64,000 bases of DNA from Terrihalobacillus insolitus (GCF_028416575.1 NZ_JAMQKB010000005.1:62001-126000); one strand, 5' to 3'; positions 42,208 through 53,149 are shown, numbered from the stretch's first letter. The notes: generated by a model not told the origin, from the sequence alone. Program-made: numbers and translations.

Positions 42208-43804
42208 TAATCAAGAGATTGGAATAGCTAATGCTCAGGTAGCGACGTATCATCAGCAAGAATTAACTGACTTTCAGGGCAATCCTTTGATTGAAGCCTT
42301 ACCGCCTATTCGTTCTCTTGAAGAGGCATTTGAAGAGCTAAGCTATTATCCGGATTATGATGAAAAAGAACGGATGTTGGCCTCTCATCTGCGTTACCAT
42401 GCCATACCACGGTTACAACGCTTTTTTCAGCCAGTCATGCAACATCTTGATCTAGAGCAACGGTTTTCGAGGCTTTTACGCTATGGATACGTTGGACGCA
42501 ATCCTCTTTCTCCTGAATTTACAAAGCAGTTAAATGCTGCTCATCAAGTCATGAAGGGACAGACTGTTCCATATGATATTCGCTCTACAGCTTCAAGCTT
42601 TACGTTAATGGGGTTCTCTGGGATTGGGAAAACGACAGCGATTGAACGAATTTTGTCCCTGTATCCCCAATTAATTATCCATAAGCACCCCGTTAACCTT
42701 ACCCAGATAGTTTGGCTTAAACTGAACTGTCCCCATGACGGTTCTCTTAAATCTTTATGTATGGACTTTTACTTGAAGATTGACCGATTGCTTGGAACCA
42801 ATTACTATAATCGGTTTGGGGGCAGACGCAATTCCATTAGTTCAATGGTCACGAGAATGGGACAAATTGCACGACTACATTGCATTGGAGCCTTGATTAT
42901 TGATGAGATTCAACACTTGTTAACTGCAAAAGATAGTGGATCTGAAAAAATGATGAACTTCTTTGTAACATTAGTTAATGAAATCGGGGTTCCAGTTATG
43001 ATGATTGGCACGATGAGAGCCAGAAGTGTCCTACAGCAGGATTTCCGCCAAGCACGTCGTGGCAGTGGTCAAGGTGATATGGTGTGGCAGCAAATGAAAA
43101 AAGATGATGATTGGGATGTTCTCATCGAAAGCATGTGGAACTACCAGTGGACTAAAAACCGAGTCAAATTGACAAAGGAACTGAACGAAACCTTATATGA
43201 ACAAAGCCAAGGGATCGTTGACATTGCGGTAAAATTATTTGCTCTTTCGCAAGGTCGTGCGATTGAAACTGAAGAAGAAACGATTACACCTGCCATGATC
43301 CGAAAGGTTGCGAATGACGATTTAAAGCTTGTACAACCGATGTTAAAGGCACTTAAATCCGGATTACCATCAGAGCTTGAAAAGTATGAAGATATTATGC
43401 CAATGGATATTGAAGAGTATCTCCAATATCGGTCGCCCAAAATTGACCTCAAAGCAACTATACAAAAGAAAAAGGAAAAACAAACTGAAGCGAGGCAAAA
43501 GCAACAATCCTCTGTCCTGGAAAAGGTCATTCTAGCACTGATCGGGTTAGATTTAGACGCCAAACTAGCAGAAAAAGCAGCGACTAATGTTCTAAAACGG
43601 TATCCAGAGTCGTCTCAAGCTGAATTAATGCAAAAAGCTCTTATCTATATTGAAGAACAACAAAAACCCAAAAGTAACAAGAAAGTTACCGCTAACCAAC
43701 TTCAGCACATTGTTGATCAAGGCAAGAAGAAAAAACGGTCTGCTTATGAATCCTTACTTGATTCGAATTATATTAAAAATCCGTCAGACGAGTTTGCCAT
43801 ATAG
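42200..43804 (+). CDS. tnsC: TnsC AAA+ regulator, element A
   Basis: 534 residues from the ATG at 42200 (AAAGGAG upstream). Walker A GFSGIGKTTAIERIL and Walker B GALIIDEIQHLL are intact, with an arginine-rich sensor region (RQARRGSG) later. TnsC oligomerises on target DNA and links the target selectors TnsD/TnsE with TnsAB. A C-terminal helical tail after residue 430 is rich in K, E and Q. Confidence 0.92.
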   Translation: MSDNQEIGIANAQVATYHQQELTDFQGNPLIEALPPIRSLEEAFEELSYYPDYDEKERMLASHLRYHAIPRLQRFFQPVMQHLDLEQRFSRLLRYGYVGRNPLSPEFTKQLNAAHQVMKGQTVPYDIRSTASSFTLMGFSGIGKTTAIERILSLYPQLIIHKHPVNLTQIVWLKLNCPHDGSLKSLCMDFYLKIDRLLGTNYYNRFGGRRNSISSMVTRMGQIARLHCIGALIIDEIQHLLTAKDSGSEKMMNFFVTLVNEIGVPVMMIGTMRARSVLQQDFRQARRGSGQGDMVWQQMKKDDDWDVLIESMWNYQWTKNRVKLTKELNETLYEQSQGIVDIAVKLFALSQGRAIETEEETITPAMIRKVANDDLKLVQPMLKALKSGLPSELEKYEDIMPMDIEEYLQYRSPKIDLKATIQKKKEKQTEARQKQQSSVLEKVILALIGLDLDAKLAEKAATNVLKRYPESSQAELMQKALIYIEEQQKPKSNKKVTANQLQHIVDQGKKKKRSAYESLLDSNYIKNPSDEFAI

Positions 43805-43816
43805 GAGGGCTTTGAG

Positions 43817-44688
43817 ATGCTATCCTTTTTTCCAACTCTCTATGAAGATGAACTGCTCTATAGCTGGTTTGCACGTTACCACAATCGCTCCTGTAACATT
43901 AGTCCAAAAGCGACAATGAGAGATTTGTTTGGTACACCAAGTATGCTGGCTGTTCCAGATATGCCAACACATCTGAATAAGGTTTATGATCGCACGAAGC
44001 ATTTTGACATGCCTGATGTAAATAAGTGGATTGAGAAGCATACGTTTTATTTGTATTACACAACGTTTGCGAAACAGGACGTGAAGAAAAAGGTGTACGA
44101 TGCGATGCGTGATGGAAAGGGGCAAGGTTCCATTCATATGTTGACTGGAGTCATGGCCAGTAAGATTACCGAATTTCATTATTTTCGTTACTGTCCTTGT
44201 TGTGTAAGCGAAGATATAAAACGGTATGGAGAAACCTATTGGCATCTTTCACATCAATTACCCAGTGTTTTCGTTTGTCCAAAACATGAAAGATTGCTTT
44301 TATCAAGTTATGTACCTTTCCGTGGTACTAATAAACACACTTATACGGGTGCATCGACAAGCATTTTACTATCACATAAAGAAACATCTGAATACACTCA
44401 TAAAACAATGAAGCACTTAGTCTATCTTACTAACGAAAGTATGAAGATGATACATAATCGCTATCGTTTAACATGGGAAGTGATACAGAAGGCGTATAAG
44501 TATTTACTCCAACAAATGGGATTCGCCAACGTCAATGGAAAAGTTGATCAACATACACTTGGTGAGCAATTTCAGCATTTTTATGGTGATGAGTTACTAA
44601 CGCTCTTGCAATCTCCCATTAATCGGGATAGTGAAAGCTGCTGGCTTAAATCCATTACCCGCAAGCATCGAAAAGCGTTCCACCCAAT
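43817..44688 (+). pseudogene. tnsD: tnsD/tniQ of element A, 5' half (split by element B)
   Basis: The first 290 codons of a TnsD/TniQ-family target selector. It starts LSFFPTLYEDELLYSWFARYH and carries a zinc-binding segment C-P-C-C...C-P-K-H near residues 130-155. The frame is broken at CACCCAAT by the left end of element B, leaving a truncated product of 295 residues. The second half resumes at 61164. With one CCAAT copy removed, the halves join in frame to 618 residues, close to the 623-residue TnsD of element B. Confidence 0.9.
44684..44688. repeat. Left copy of the 5-bp target-site duplication (CCAAT)
   Basis: CCAAT directly precedes TGTGGG of element B and recurs at 61159-61163 directly after its right end. 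Confidence 0.85.
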
Positions 44689-44785
44689 TGTGGGTTTGAA
44701 ATAAAGTTGAATCGTTTTGAAAAAAGTTAAACCGTTTTGAAAAAAGTCGAATCGTTTATAAAAAAGTTGCACCGTTTTCCCCCTT
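44689..44785. repeat. Left end of element B with four TnsB-type sites
   Basis: After TGTGGG come AAATAAAGTTGAATCGTTTT, GAAAAAAGTTAAACCGTTTT, GAAAAAAGTCGAATCGTTTA and AAAAAAGTTGCACCGTTTTC, a 21-22 base periodic array. TGTGGG and AATAAAGT match the Tn7 end consensus. Confidence 0.85.
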
Positions 44786-44814
44786 TAGATATGATTATCT
44801 AAAGGGGTGTTTTT

Positions 44815-45654
44815 ATGTCGAAAAGAAAAAGAACATCTGAGATTGAACAGTGGATTAAACAAGGTCGAGGGGCCGGTATTGGAGTAGATTATAAACCTTG
44901 GTTAAAGATTCAAGATGTATCTTCAAAGGGTCGTTCAACTCGTTTAAAAGGAATAAAAACAAACAGACAGCATGAATTTCTGTCGGATTTGGAAAAAAAT
45001 TATTTTTATATAACTGAATATTCAAACTTCATTGTTGATATCCGAGAACAATTTCCTTTATTACCATTAGAAGAAACCATTGTTATTGCAGATGAGTTAG
45101 GTATTAAACATCCTACTGATCCTAAAACTGGTGTTCCGATTGTGATGACAACGGATTTTTTATTAACAGTTGATATGGGACAAGGTGTGTTTGAAATAGC
45201 TCGTACAATCAAAATGAAGCATGAATTACTGAAGGAACGTGTACTCGAAAAGTTTGAGATTGAAAGAGAGTATTGGCAACGGAAGGATATCGATTGGACC
45301 ATTGTTACAGAGGAAGAAATATCTAAAATAATGGCACGAAACATTGGCTACATTCATGATTATTATGACATTCAAGATTATGATGTATTCCAAGAAATGA
45401 GTTCATTACATATTGGAGATTTATCCTTATCTTTAATGCAAAGGCTACTAAATAACAAACAAAATATCCGTACAATTACGAATGAATTTGATACCGATAC
45501 CCATTTACCTTTTGGGAGTGGTGTAACACTCTTTTATCATTTGCTTGCTCAAAAAGTCATCGTTATTGATATGCTTAAGCCACTAAATTTAGAGCAACAG
45601 ATTGATATTAAATCCATTGATGAAAGCAAGCTGAAGAAGGTGAAATACGGATGA
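44815..45654 (+). CDS. tnsA: TnsA transposase endonuclease, element B
   Basis: 279 residues, clearly related to but diverged from the element A TnsA. Catalytic residues align as E60 (SDLEKNYF), D114 (MTTDFL) and K133 (ARTIK). AAAGGGGTG precedes the ATG, which lies 30 bases after the last TnsB site of the left end. It overlaps tnsB by four bases. Confidence 0.92.
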   Translation: MSKRKRTSEIEQWIKQGRGAGIGVDYKPWLKIQDVSSKGRSTRLKGIKTNRQHEFLSDLEKNYFYITEYSNFIVDIREQFPLLPLEETIVIADELGIKHPTDPKTGVPIVMTTDFLLTVDMGQGVFEIARTIKMKHELLKERVLEKFEIEREYWQRKDIDWTIVTEEEISKIMARNIGYIHDYYDIQDYDVFQEMSSLHIGDLSLSLMQRLLNNKQNIRTITNEFDTDTHLPFGSGVTLFYHLLAQKVIVIDMLKPLNLEQQIDIKSIDESKLKKVKYG

Positions 45655-47807
45655 TTTATATTAATCAAGTGCTTCAATATACTGCCGAGTCTAAGCGAAT
45701 TCGTATTATCGAAATGGAAGAACCGCATGTGTTTATTGTAGAAATTGATGCGACAAGTTCGATGCCTAAGAAAGAAATATATTCGAACCTAGCAACGGAA
45801 ATTCAGCAAAGTGAACTACTTGTTGTTAGTGATCCATATGCAAAAGTTGTTTCAGATATTGACTTAACAGAAGTACAAATCCGTAAACGTGAAGAAGACT
45901 GGGAAATCATCCAACAACATTGTTTGCAACACATGGAGATGCTGCTTCAAAAGCAAGGTAGAGAAAAGAAAATTCGAGAGATTGCAGAAAAAACTAATCT
46001 AAGTCCATTTAAGATCAAAAAGTTATTAAGCCGTTATTGGCAGCGAGGTATGACCAAGAATGCTTTATTACCCGATTACTCAAATTCTGGAGGCAAAGGG
46101 AAAGCAAAAGATTTAAAAAAAGAAAAAGTAGGTCGCCCTAGAAAAGTGAATATAGCAAATGAATATCAGGTTGGTATTAATATTACTGATGAAGTGAAAG
46201 TGCAATTTGAGCTTGCAATTAATAAATACTATCGTGCTTCAAACAATTATTCGTTGAAAGATGTTTATCATTTTATCCTGCGTGATTTCTATTCTGACCG
46301 ATATAAAGAAAATGGAGAAATGAAATATCACATATGGGATGCTAGTCGTATTCCTTCTTACAATCAGTTTTATTACTGGTTTAAAAAGCTTGAGGACCCG
46401 GCAAAAGATATACAATTCCGTAAGAGTACAAAAGAGTTTGAGTTGAAGCATCGACCAATTATAAGCGATTCTAAATCCGAGACCAATGGTCCTGGTACTA
46501 GATTTCAAATTGACGCTACCATTGCAGACATCTACTTGGTTAGTTCGCTTGACGTAAATAAAGTAATTGGGCGACCAGTTATTTATGCAGTACTTGATGT
46601 ATATTCACGTATTATTACGGGTCTTTATGTTGGGCTAGAAGGGCCGTCATGGATTGGTGCAATGATGGCTTTAGATAATATGGTTGCTGACAAAGTAGAG
46701 TTCTGTAAGCAATACGGAATTGATATTACACCTGAGCAATGGCCAACACATCATTTGCCTGAAATTATTATCGCCGACCGGGGGGAGTTTGAAGGCTATT
46801 CTGTAGAGAATTTAATTAACAATCTTAATATTAAAATTGAGAATACCACAGCTTATCGTGGAGATTTGAAAGGGATTGTTGAAAGGAAATTCCGTACGTT
46901 TAATGGGAAGGTAAAGCAAAAAGCTCCCGGAGCAATTCAAAAGGAATATCGAGAACGTGGAGATCAGGATTATCGTTTAAATGCTACGCTGAATTTAAAG
47001 GAATTTACATCTCTAATTATTATGATGGCGCTTCATCATAACCAAAAGGTCATTGATAAATATCCTGTTGAAAAGGAAATGGTAGCTGATGGACTAGTGC
47101 CAACGCCAATTAACTTATGGAATTGGGGCATTCAAAATCGCAAAGGAAGGTTAAGAACAGTTGATCGAAATATTCTTCGTTTGAACGTGCTTCCACGTGG
47201 AAAATCGACAATTTCAAGAGCTGGGATCAAGTTTAAAAATCTTCTGTATGGCTCTCGCCAAGCGATTGAAGAACAGTGGTATTTAAAGTTGAAAAATCGT
47301 AGTGTGGATATCGTTTATGACCCACGAAATATTGAAAAAATTTATATCCCTCACGATAACGGAATAGATTTTGAGACGTGTATTTTATTAGAACCTAGTC
47401 AGCAATATAAAGGGGATTTCTTGGAGGAAATTGTCTTTCAGCAACAACTTCGGAATGAACTAGAAGAAATGGAACGAACAAATCAGATCCAGCTTACAGT
47501 AAATACTGATGCTGCATTAGAAAAGATTATAAAAAAAGCCGTGAAGAACAAAAAGGAATCTTTCAATCAGCCAACTAGTAAGAAAGCTAAAATAGCAGCT
47601 ATTCGTGAAAACAAGGATGTTGAAAAACAGTTAAATCGTGAAGCTGAAAAGTTTGATTTATCACCTAATAAGGTTAGTGAAGCAGCTGACGTAATCGACT
47701 TTGTTACAAAAGAGAAGATTGATGAAACACCACCTAAGAAATCAGGCTCACGTCTTATGGAAAAACTAAAGAAGAAGCGAGATGAGGAATTTGGGAAAGA
47801 CAAATGA
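45651..47807 (+). CDS. tnsB: TnsB DDE transposase, element B
   Basis: 718 residues with the triad D288 (FQIDATIAD), D376 (IIADRGEFEG) and E411 (GIVERKF). N-terminal DNA-binding helices (KIREIAEKTNLSPFKIKKLL) and a basic GRPRK patch are present. Two TnsB proteins in one window with different end repeats explain why element B could enter element A without target immunity. The C-terminal 40 residues are basic and should recruit TnsC. Confidence 0.93.
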   Translation: MIYINQVLQYTAESKRIRIIEMEEPHVFIVEIDATSSMPKKEIYSNLATEIQQSELLVVSDPYAKVVSDIDLTEVQIRKREEDWEIIQQHCLQHMEMLLQKQGREKKIREIAEKTNLSPFKIKKLLSRYWQRGMTKNALLPDYSNSGGKGKAKDLKKEKVGRPRKVNIANEYQVGINITDEVKVQFELAINKYYRASNNYSLKDVYHFILRDFYSDRYKENGEMKYHIWDASRIPSYNQFYYWFKKLEDPAKDIQFRKSTKEFELKHRPIISDSKSETNGPGTRFQIDATIADIYLVSSLDVNKVIGRPVIYAVLDVYSRIITGLYVGLEGPSWIGAMMALDNMVADKVEFCKQYGIDITPEQWPTHHLPEIIIADRGEFEGYSVENLINNLNIKIENTTAYRGDLKGIVERKFRTFNGKVKQKAPGAIQKEYRERGDQDYRLNATLNLKEFTSLIIMMALHHNQKVIDKYPVEKEMVADGLVPTPINLWNWGIQNRKGRLRTVDRNILRLNVLPRGKSTISRAGIKFKNLLYGSRQAIEEQWYLKLKNRSVDIVYDPRNIEKIYIPHDNGIDFETCILLEPSQQYKGDFLEEIVFQQQLRNELEEMERTNQIQLTVNTDAALEKIIKKAVKNKKESFNQPTSKKAKIAAIRENKDVEKQLNREAEKFDLSPNKVSEAADVIDFVTKEKIDETPPKKSGSRLMEKLKKKRDEEFGKDK

Positions 47808-47808
47808 C

Positions 47809-49476
47809 ATGGTTGTCTTAAAAGGGGATTTTGAGAAAGCTGTCTATAAGCAGCAACTTTTAAATGAATATACCAATAATCCTTTCATCGAAGCTCTTCC
47901 ACCTATATTTAATGAGGATGATGTGCTAGAGCGATTTATGGTGACTCCACGAATTAGTGAGCAAGATAAGTTAAGTGAAACGAATATTCGTTATCACGTC
48001 TTAAAACGTGTAAGGAATTTTATCCAGCCGTTACCAATTCATTTCGAGGTAGAACGCCGATTGTCTACATTGATTCGGAGAGGTTACTTGGCGCGAAATC
48101 CATTAGATAGAACATTTCTAGAGCGTGTTCGGGTGTTGCATGAATTGCGTGAAGAAGAGGAAACAGCTCATAAATATATAGATGAACGACTAAATTATAT
48201 TCGTTCAACTGCCGATAGCTTATCCATTATCGGTATTTCTGGAATTGGTAAAACAACAGCAATTGAACGTCTTTTGCTTATGTATCCACAAGTGATCAAG
48301 CATGAAGAATACAAAGGACAACCGTTTAATCGAACTCAAATTGTTTGGCTTAAAATTGACTGCCCGTATGATGGAAGTTTATCTACACTTTGCAAAAGCT
48401 TTTTCAAAGCAATTGATGATTTACTAGGCACTCGATATTTAGAAAAGTACGGTTATTTGAACCGTGTGACATCGACAATGTTATTGCACATGACATCGTT
48501 AGCAAGTATGTACGGCATCGGTGTTCTAGTAATTGATGAAATCCAGCACTTACTACATTCCAAAAATGAACAGGAAGAAATGTTAAATTTTTTTGTAACA
48601 CTGTCTAATACAGTTGGCATTCCTACGGTTCTAATCGGTACTTCTAAAGCACAAAAACTATTCAAAGGAAACTTCAGACAGGCAAGACGGGCAGCAAGTG
48701 ATGGAGCTATTATTTGGGATCGTATGGACGAAAATAGTGAAGAGTGGGAGTTTTTCCTAGAGACACTTTGGGAATTACAGTGTTTAAAAACCCATTCTGA
48801 GCTTACAGAGGAGACAAAGAAGGCATTTTATTATGAATGCCAAGGGATTACTGCTGTTGCCGTGAATCTATTTATTCTAGCACAAGAACGAGTATTATTT
48901 GATGAGGATAACCCGGCTGAAATCATTTCACCACAAGTATTAAAAAAGACTGCTAGGGAAGATATGCAAACGATTCAACCAATGATGACAGCTATACGGA
49001 CAAACAATTTTGCCGATATGATGAAATATGAAGATATTATGATTAACTTGGATGAAGTCATGCTGAATCACAAGAGAAATACTGAAATGAAAGGACGTAT
49101 TCAAGAAGCATTTAAAGAGCGCCAAAATACAATCGAGTATAAACGTCAAGACATGATTGGGAACTTAAGTGTTGAAGAGGCAGCCCTTGGTATTTTTGAT
49201 AGTTTGAAAGAAAACGATATTAAAAAGCTCGCACAAAAAATAGTTGAGGAAAATCCACTTGATACTGAATTTCATCAACTTAAATCAGATGTGATTCAGC
49301 AAGCGATTGCATTAAATCAACAAAAGAAAGATCAAAAAGCAAAGGCAAAAGCAAAAAATGCAGAGATTCTACCATTGCTAAAGCTAAGAAAGCAAGCGTT
49401 AGACAAAAAGCAACACCCCTATGAATTATTAAAAGCAAATGGATACATTAAAAATCCTTTGGAGGAATTCTACTAG
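47809..49476 (+). CDS. tnsC: TnsC AAA+ regulator, element B
   Basis: About 555 residues. Walker A GISGIGKTTAIERLL and Walker B GVLVIDEIQHLL are intact. The start at 47809 (MVVLKGDFE) lies two bases after the tnsB stop; an in-frame ATG at 47782 overlaps tnsB by 26 bases and cannot be excluded. A segment FRQARRAAS corresponds to the arginine-rich loop. It should bridge TnsD or TnsE with TnsAB. Confidence 0.9.
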   Translation: MVVLKGDFEKAVYKQQLLNEYTNNPFIEALPPIFNEDDVLERFMVTPRISEQDKLSETNIRYHVLKRVRNFIQPLPIHFEVERRLSTLIRRGYLARNPLDRTFLERVRVLHELREEEETAHKYIDERLNYIRSTADSLSIIGISGIGKTTAIERLLLMYPQVIKHEEYKGQPFNRTQIVWLKIDCPYDGSLSTLCKSFFKAIDDLLGTRYLEKYGYLNRVTSTMLLHMTSLASMYGIGVLVIDEIQHLLHSKNEQEEMLNFFVTLSNTVGIPTVLIGTSKAQKLFKGNFRQARRAASDGAIIWDRMDENSEEWEFFLETLWELQCLKTHSELTEETKKAFYYECQGITAVAVNLFILAQERVLFDEDNPAEIISPQVLKKTAREDMQTIQPMMTAIRTNNFADMMKYEDIMINLDEVMLNHKRNTEMKGRIQEAFKERQNTIEYKRQDMIGNLSVEEAALGIFDSLKENDIKKLAQKIVEENPLDTEFHQLKSDVIQQAIALNQQKKDQKAKAKAKNAEILPLLKLRKQALDKKQHPYELLKANGYIKNPLEEFY

Positions 49477-49487
49477 GAGGGAATCAC

Positions 49488-51359
49488 ATGCTGCCATTCT
49501 TTACTGATCCATATCCGGATGAATTGATTTATTCAGCGGTCGCACGTTATCACTTTTACAGTGGAAATATTGATTGCAAAGATACGTTGGAAGAAGTATT
49601 TCAAAGTCGTTCTGTTATACCAAGTGTAGAGATTGGCAGCCATTTTTCTGTACTAGCTGAGCAATTAGGCTCCAACTATTCTGTTGAAAGTCTATTAGCA
49701 AGGCATACGATTTACCCTTACTATTCTCCGTTTCTTTCCAAACAACGCCAAGAAGAACTTCTACAAGATGTTCAAGGAGATGGAAAAGGACTTTATACAA
49801 GACTTGGAATGGTGGCAGGAGGTATTTGTAAAAAGGGCGGACTCTATTATTGTCCAGAATGTGCAGCTAATGATATTGATCAGCATGGAGAGCCCTATAT
49901 TCATCGTGAGCATCAACTACAGGGGATTGATTTCTGTGCGTATCATGAATTGAAATTAAAGGAGTATCCTGTCGATTTTTCAAAGCAGAGCCGAATAGAG
50001 TTTTTTCGATTCGATAAAAAGCTAATGAACTTATCAATAATTCAAGAAGTTGAACCAAAAGAGTTTGTAGCCATTCAAATTGCTTTAGCAAAGATGGCTT
50101 ATCAACTGCTGCAAGTTCCAATACATCAATTTTCAAGGGAATCTATTAATCTTAAATATCGGGCTCTTTTACGAGAGCGTAATTTAATAACAATCTCTAA
50201 CCGAATTCGGCAAAATGAGCTATACAAGGCATTTCAATCAAAGTTTCCAAAAGGATTTTTAGATAAGTACGAATCAGAAATCAATGTAAATGATGAGTAT
50301 AATTGGCTGAAGGTCATTACACGCAATCTTAAACGTCATGCCCATCCTTTCCGTCATTTGCTTATGCTTTATTTCTTAGAGCAAGATGTAGATTCCTTTT
50401 TACAAGTTGAAGCTGATACAGGTCCTTTCGGTAGTGGCCCATGGCCTTGTTTAAATAAAGCAGCTAATCATTATAAGGAATTTGTGATTCCTGAAGTAAA
50501 TGTTACGAGAGATTTTAAATCAAAAGCACCCATTGGTACGTTTGAATGCTCTTGTGGCTTTATTTACGCTAGAAAAGGTCCTGATAGATTATCTGAAGAT
50601 AAATATCGTATTGGACGTATAAAAGCGTTTGGAGACGTCTGGAAGGCTAAATTACGTGAGTTGGAAGCCGAAGGGACGTACAGTACAAGAACATTAGCTA
50701 AAATGCTTGGTGTAGATTCGAAAACGGTTAAAAAATATCTTTCTTCAGAGATAAAAATAGAAGGATTATCAGAAAACGATATTCCTTCGATGTTGCTAAT
50801 TTATCGAAAACAATTATTAAAAGGAATGCGGCAATACCCAAGTTATTCAAGAACACAAATTCGTAAGTGTTTTCCAAAAGAATATATGTACTTGTATCAT
50901 CACGATAAAGAATGGCTGTTTAAACAGTTGCCTATAATAATTCAGGAGAAGAAGAATAACCAAGCAATTGTCGATTGGGCCTCACGTGATCGAGAATACT
51001 GCTCAAAAGTGGAGAAGCTTTACAAGGAGCTAATCGAACTAGATAAACCTGTTCGAATTACAATCTCGATTATTGGAAAACGGCTTGGAATATTATCAAA
51101 CTTGGAGAAACATCTTGATAAGCTCCCCCAGACTAAAAAGCTGCTATCTGAAACTACGGAATCTACTCAGCAATTCCAAATCAGACGTTGTTGTAAGATT
51201 ATTGATCGAATGTCACAGAGGCAAGAACCAGTTGTATTATGGAAAGTACAGCGTATTAGCGCTGTTAAGTCACATCATTTTCATGAAATAAAACCGTATT
51301 TGGAAGAATATTTACGAATAAAACAGGAAGTGGAAAGTAATGAACAAACAACAGGTTAA
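49488..51359 (+). CDS. tnsD: TnsD/TniQ target-selection protein, element B
   Basis: 623 residues and intact. The N-terminus LPFFTDPYPDELIYSAVARYH is typical of TniQ. A zinc site lies at YYCPECAAND with a later C-A-Y-H, and a second cysteine motif at FECSCGFIY. Helix-turn-helix DNA-binding segments follow (TYSTRTLAKMLGVDSKTVKKYL). It should recognise a specific chromosomal or plasmid site. AGGAGGGAATC precedes the ATG. Its 3' end overlaps tnsE by 20 bases. Confidence 0.92.
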   Translation: MLPFFTDPYPDELIYSAVARYHFYSGNIDCKDTLEEVFQSRSVIPSVEIGSHFSVLAEQLGSNYSVESLLARHTIYPYYSPFLSKQRQEELLQDVQGDGKGLYTRLGMVAGGICKKGGLYYCPECAANDIDQHGEPYIHREHQLQGIDFCAYHELKLKEYPVDFSKQSRIEFFRFDKKLMNLSIIQEVEPKEFVAIQIALAKMAYQLLQVPIHQFSRESINLKYRALLRERNLITISNRIRQNELYKAFQSKFPKGFLDKYESEINVNDEYNWLKVITRNLKRHAHPFRHLLMLYFLEQDVDSFLQVEADTGPFGSGPWPCLNKAANHYKEFVIPEVNVTRDFKSKAPIGTFECSCGFIYARKGPDRLSEDKYRIGRIKAFGDVWKAKLRELEAEGTYSTRTLAKMLGVDSKTVKKYLSSEIKIEGLSENDIPSMLLIYRKQLLKGMRQYPSYSRTQIRKCFPKEYMYLYHHDKEWLFKQLPIIIQEKKNNQAIVDWASRDREYCSKVEKLYKELIELDKPVRITISIIGKRLGILSNLEKHLDKLPQTKKLLSETTESTQQFQIRRCCKIIDRMSQRQEPVVLWKVQRISAVKSHHFHEIKPYLEEYLRIKQEVESNEQTTG

Positions 51360-52872
51360 AATTACTTGGCCTTTTGCTAAAGGAGAAAAAGCACAACTGA
51401 TATGGATTGGTGAGCCATTCCGATATGATCATAAAATGATGATTAAAGCTTATTTTCGCTCACAAGGTCGTACAGAAGGTATTTTAATGGATTGGGGTAC
51501 ATTACCATGCCTAGCAATCCAACATTATTATACTGATGGCATCATTACGGCTAGTCAAGTTCCTAAAGGTGTACAAGAAATCGATATGACTATTTATCCT
51601 AATATTGTTAAATATCACGAACGCCCTTGGTCTATTCAAGGAAGCAGTGATCCTGCAACTTCCTGTAGTTTCGTGTTCTCTTTTAATGGCAAAAATGTTA
51701 TTTTACCAGTCATTGAAGTATTGCGTAGCATATTAGCTCCGAATGGTTTCCTTTTATATCGCTTGTTTGAATCGAATTCATTTCCTCAGTTCTTCACAGA
51801 AACATATGAATCTAATAAAATTCATCTTAGCTTTTCATCACAATATGAATTGAAATACACAAAGACAACGTTCATTTATCAATTGGTGTGGTTGCTAACG
51901 AATCGCGATCTACGAAAAGCCTTTGAAAATATAGCCTTTACTTTTTTGCAGGAAAAGACTTTGAAATTTGCATGGAGTTTTACACAACCGATTACAATAA
52001 CAGCTCGTGTAAAAGAGAATAATAATACGTGGACGGTTCTACAAATCGTAAATGTGAAAAATAAACATATTCCATATGAACATATTTCAATTTCACATCC
52101 AGAAATACAGGATCAAGTGAAATCTAATGAGGCGAAGAAATATACTTATCTCTCTCTGAATAAAAAGAACGATGAAGAAGGATTTACATTAAATGAACAA
52201 TTAGATGGTTCTACAGAAAATTTTGACCTTGTACAAATGAATCATTTGAAACATGAATATACATCGGTACCTAAAATCAAACGAATTAAAAGTAGTTCCT
52301 CAAAGCAGCGAATGAAAGAAGATGAAAATACTAAGAAATACTATGGCAATAATGATTCAATTCGATCTACAGCAGACACTGGAGGTCAAAAACTAGCAAG
52401 AGGGATAGAACATCAAATGTTATCTGAAATTCAAACACAAGGTGAATTACAAGACTTCATTAATGTCCTTAAAATAATGGAACAGTATCCAGAAGTGAGG
52501 ACGATACTAGCATTTATGGATGTGTTACCAGATGGTATAGAAGAGCGTAGATTTGCAAAATTAAGCGACAATATTACAAAAAGAAAGTATGTAGTTGCAG
52601 AAGTATATATGATAAGTGGTAAGAAATTCAACATTATTGAAGTTGAGCGAGAAGATCGCTCTTTATCAATGCTAATTTTATCATCACTTGTAATAAATGA
52701 TTGGAAATCGATTTATGATAGATTGTTAGTAAACCTTGTGAATAATAGTGGTACGTGGACAAGTAAGTCATTAAAAAGTATTGAAGAGCAAAGTGTTTCA
52801 GTGATGAAAGCTAAACACAGTTCTAAAGGGGTTAAGCATAGGGCTGAAATTTTATTAAACAAGTTAGTATAG
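51340..52872 (+). CDS. tnsE: TnsE-like target selector, element B
   Basis: 510 residues, close to Tn7 TnsE in length and position after tnsD. It has a beta-rich N-terminal half, the segment EVLRSILAPNGFLLYRLFE seen in TnsE-type proteins, a low-complexity linker (about 300-365) and a C-terminal domain (about 370-510) that should bind DNA. TnsE directs insertion into replicating conjugal plasmids through the beta clamp, fitting a plasmid location. The ATG overlaps the end of tnsD and is preceded by AGGAAGTGGAAAG. Confidence 0.82.
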   Translation: MNKQQVKITWPFAKGEKAQLIWIGEPFRYDHKMMIKAYFRSQGRTEGILMDWGTLPCLAIQHYYTDGIITASQVPKGVQEIDMTIYPNIVKYHERPWSIQGSSDPATSCSFVFSFNGKNVILPVIEVLRSILAPNGFLLYRLFESNSFPQFFTETYESNKIHLSFSSQYELKYTKTTFIYQLVWLLTNRDLRKAFENIAFTFLQEKTLKFAWSFTQPITITARVKENNNTWTVLQIVNVKNKHIPYEHISISHPEIQDQVKSNEAKKYTYLSLNKKNDEEGFTLNEQLDGSTENFDLVQMNHLKHEYTSVPKIKRIKSSSSKQRMKEDENTKKYYGNNDSIRSTADTGGQKLARGIEHQMLSEIQTQGELQDFINVLKIMEQYPEVRTILAFMDVLPDGIEERRFAKLSDNITKRKYVVAEVYMISGKKFNIIEVEREDRSLSMLILSSLVINDWKSIYDRLLVNLVNNSGTWTSKSLKSIEEQSVSVMKAKHSSKGVKHRAEILLNKLV

Positions 52873-53060
52873 AAGAGAAGATTTGAGTAAAGGAATAAAA
52901 GAGTACATTTCCCTAAAAAGATTTTAGCAACAAATGCGGAAAATAAGTGACAATAAAGTCATTTAAAAATTACCTATTCAAGGTAGATTCTTACAATAAG
53001 GTTGTTCCATTTTGCTACTTTCAACAAGTCCGTATGATGCTCATTTAGGAAAGTTGTTTA

Positions 53061-53117
53061 TGTGTATTTAAAACAAAGTTCAACCGTTTGTAATAAAGTT
53101 GCCCCGTTTTGAAAAAA
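53061..53117. repeat. Orphan Tn7-like left end (remnant)
   Basis: TGTGTATTTAAAACAAAGTT, then CAACCGTTTG and two further A-A-A-G-T-T sites (AATAAAGTTGCCCCGTTTTG and AAAAAAGTTCAACC), are in the same orientation as the left end of element B. No tns genes follow before the cargo, so this is a relic of another element. The gene-free DNA from 52873 to 53060 holds only a TGACAATAAAGTCA site near 52950. Confidence 0.6.
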
Positions 53118-53149
53118 GTTCAACCATCTATATGTTATCTCTCGCCTCA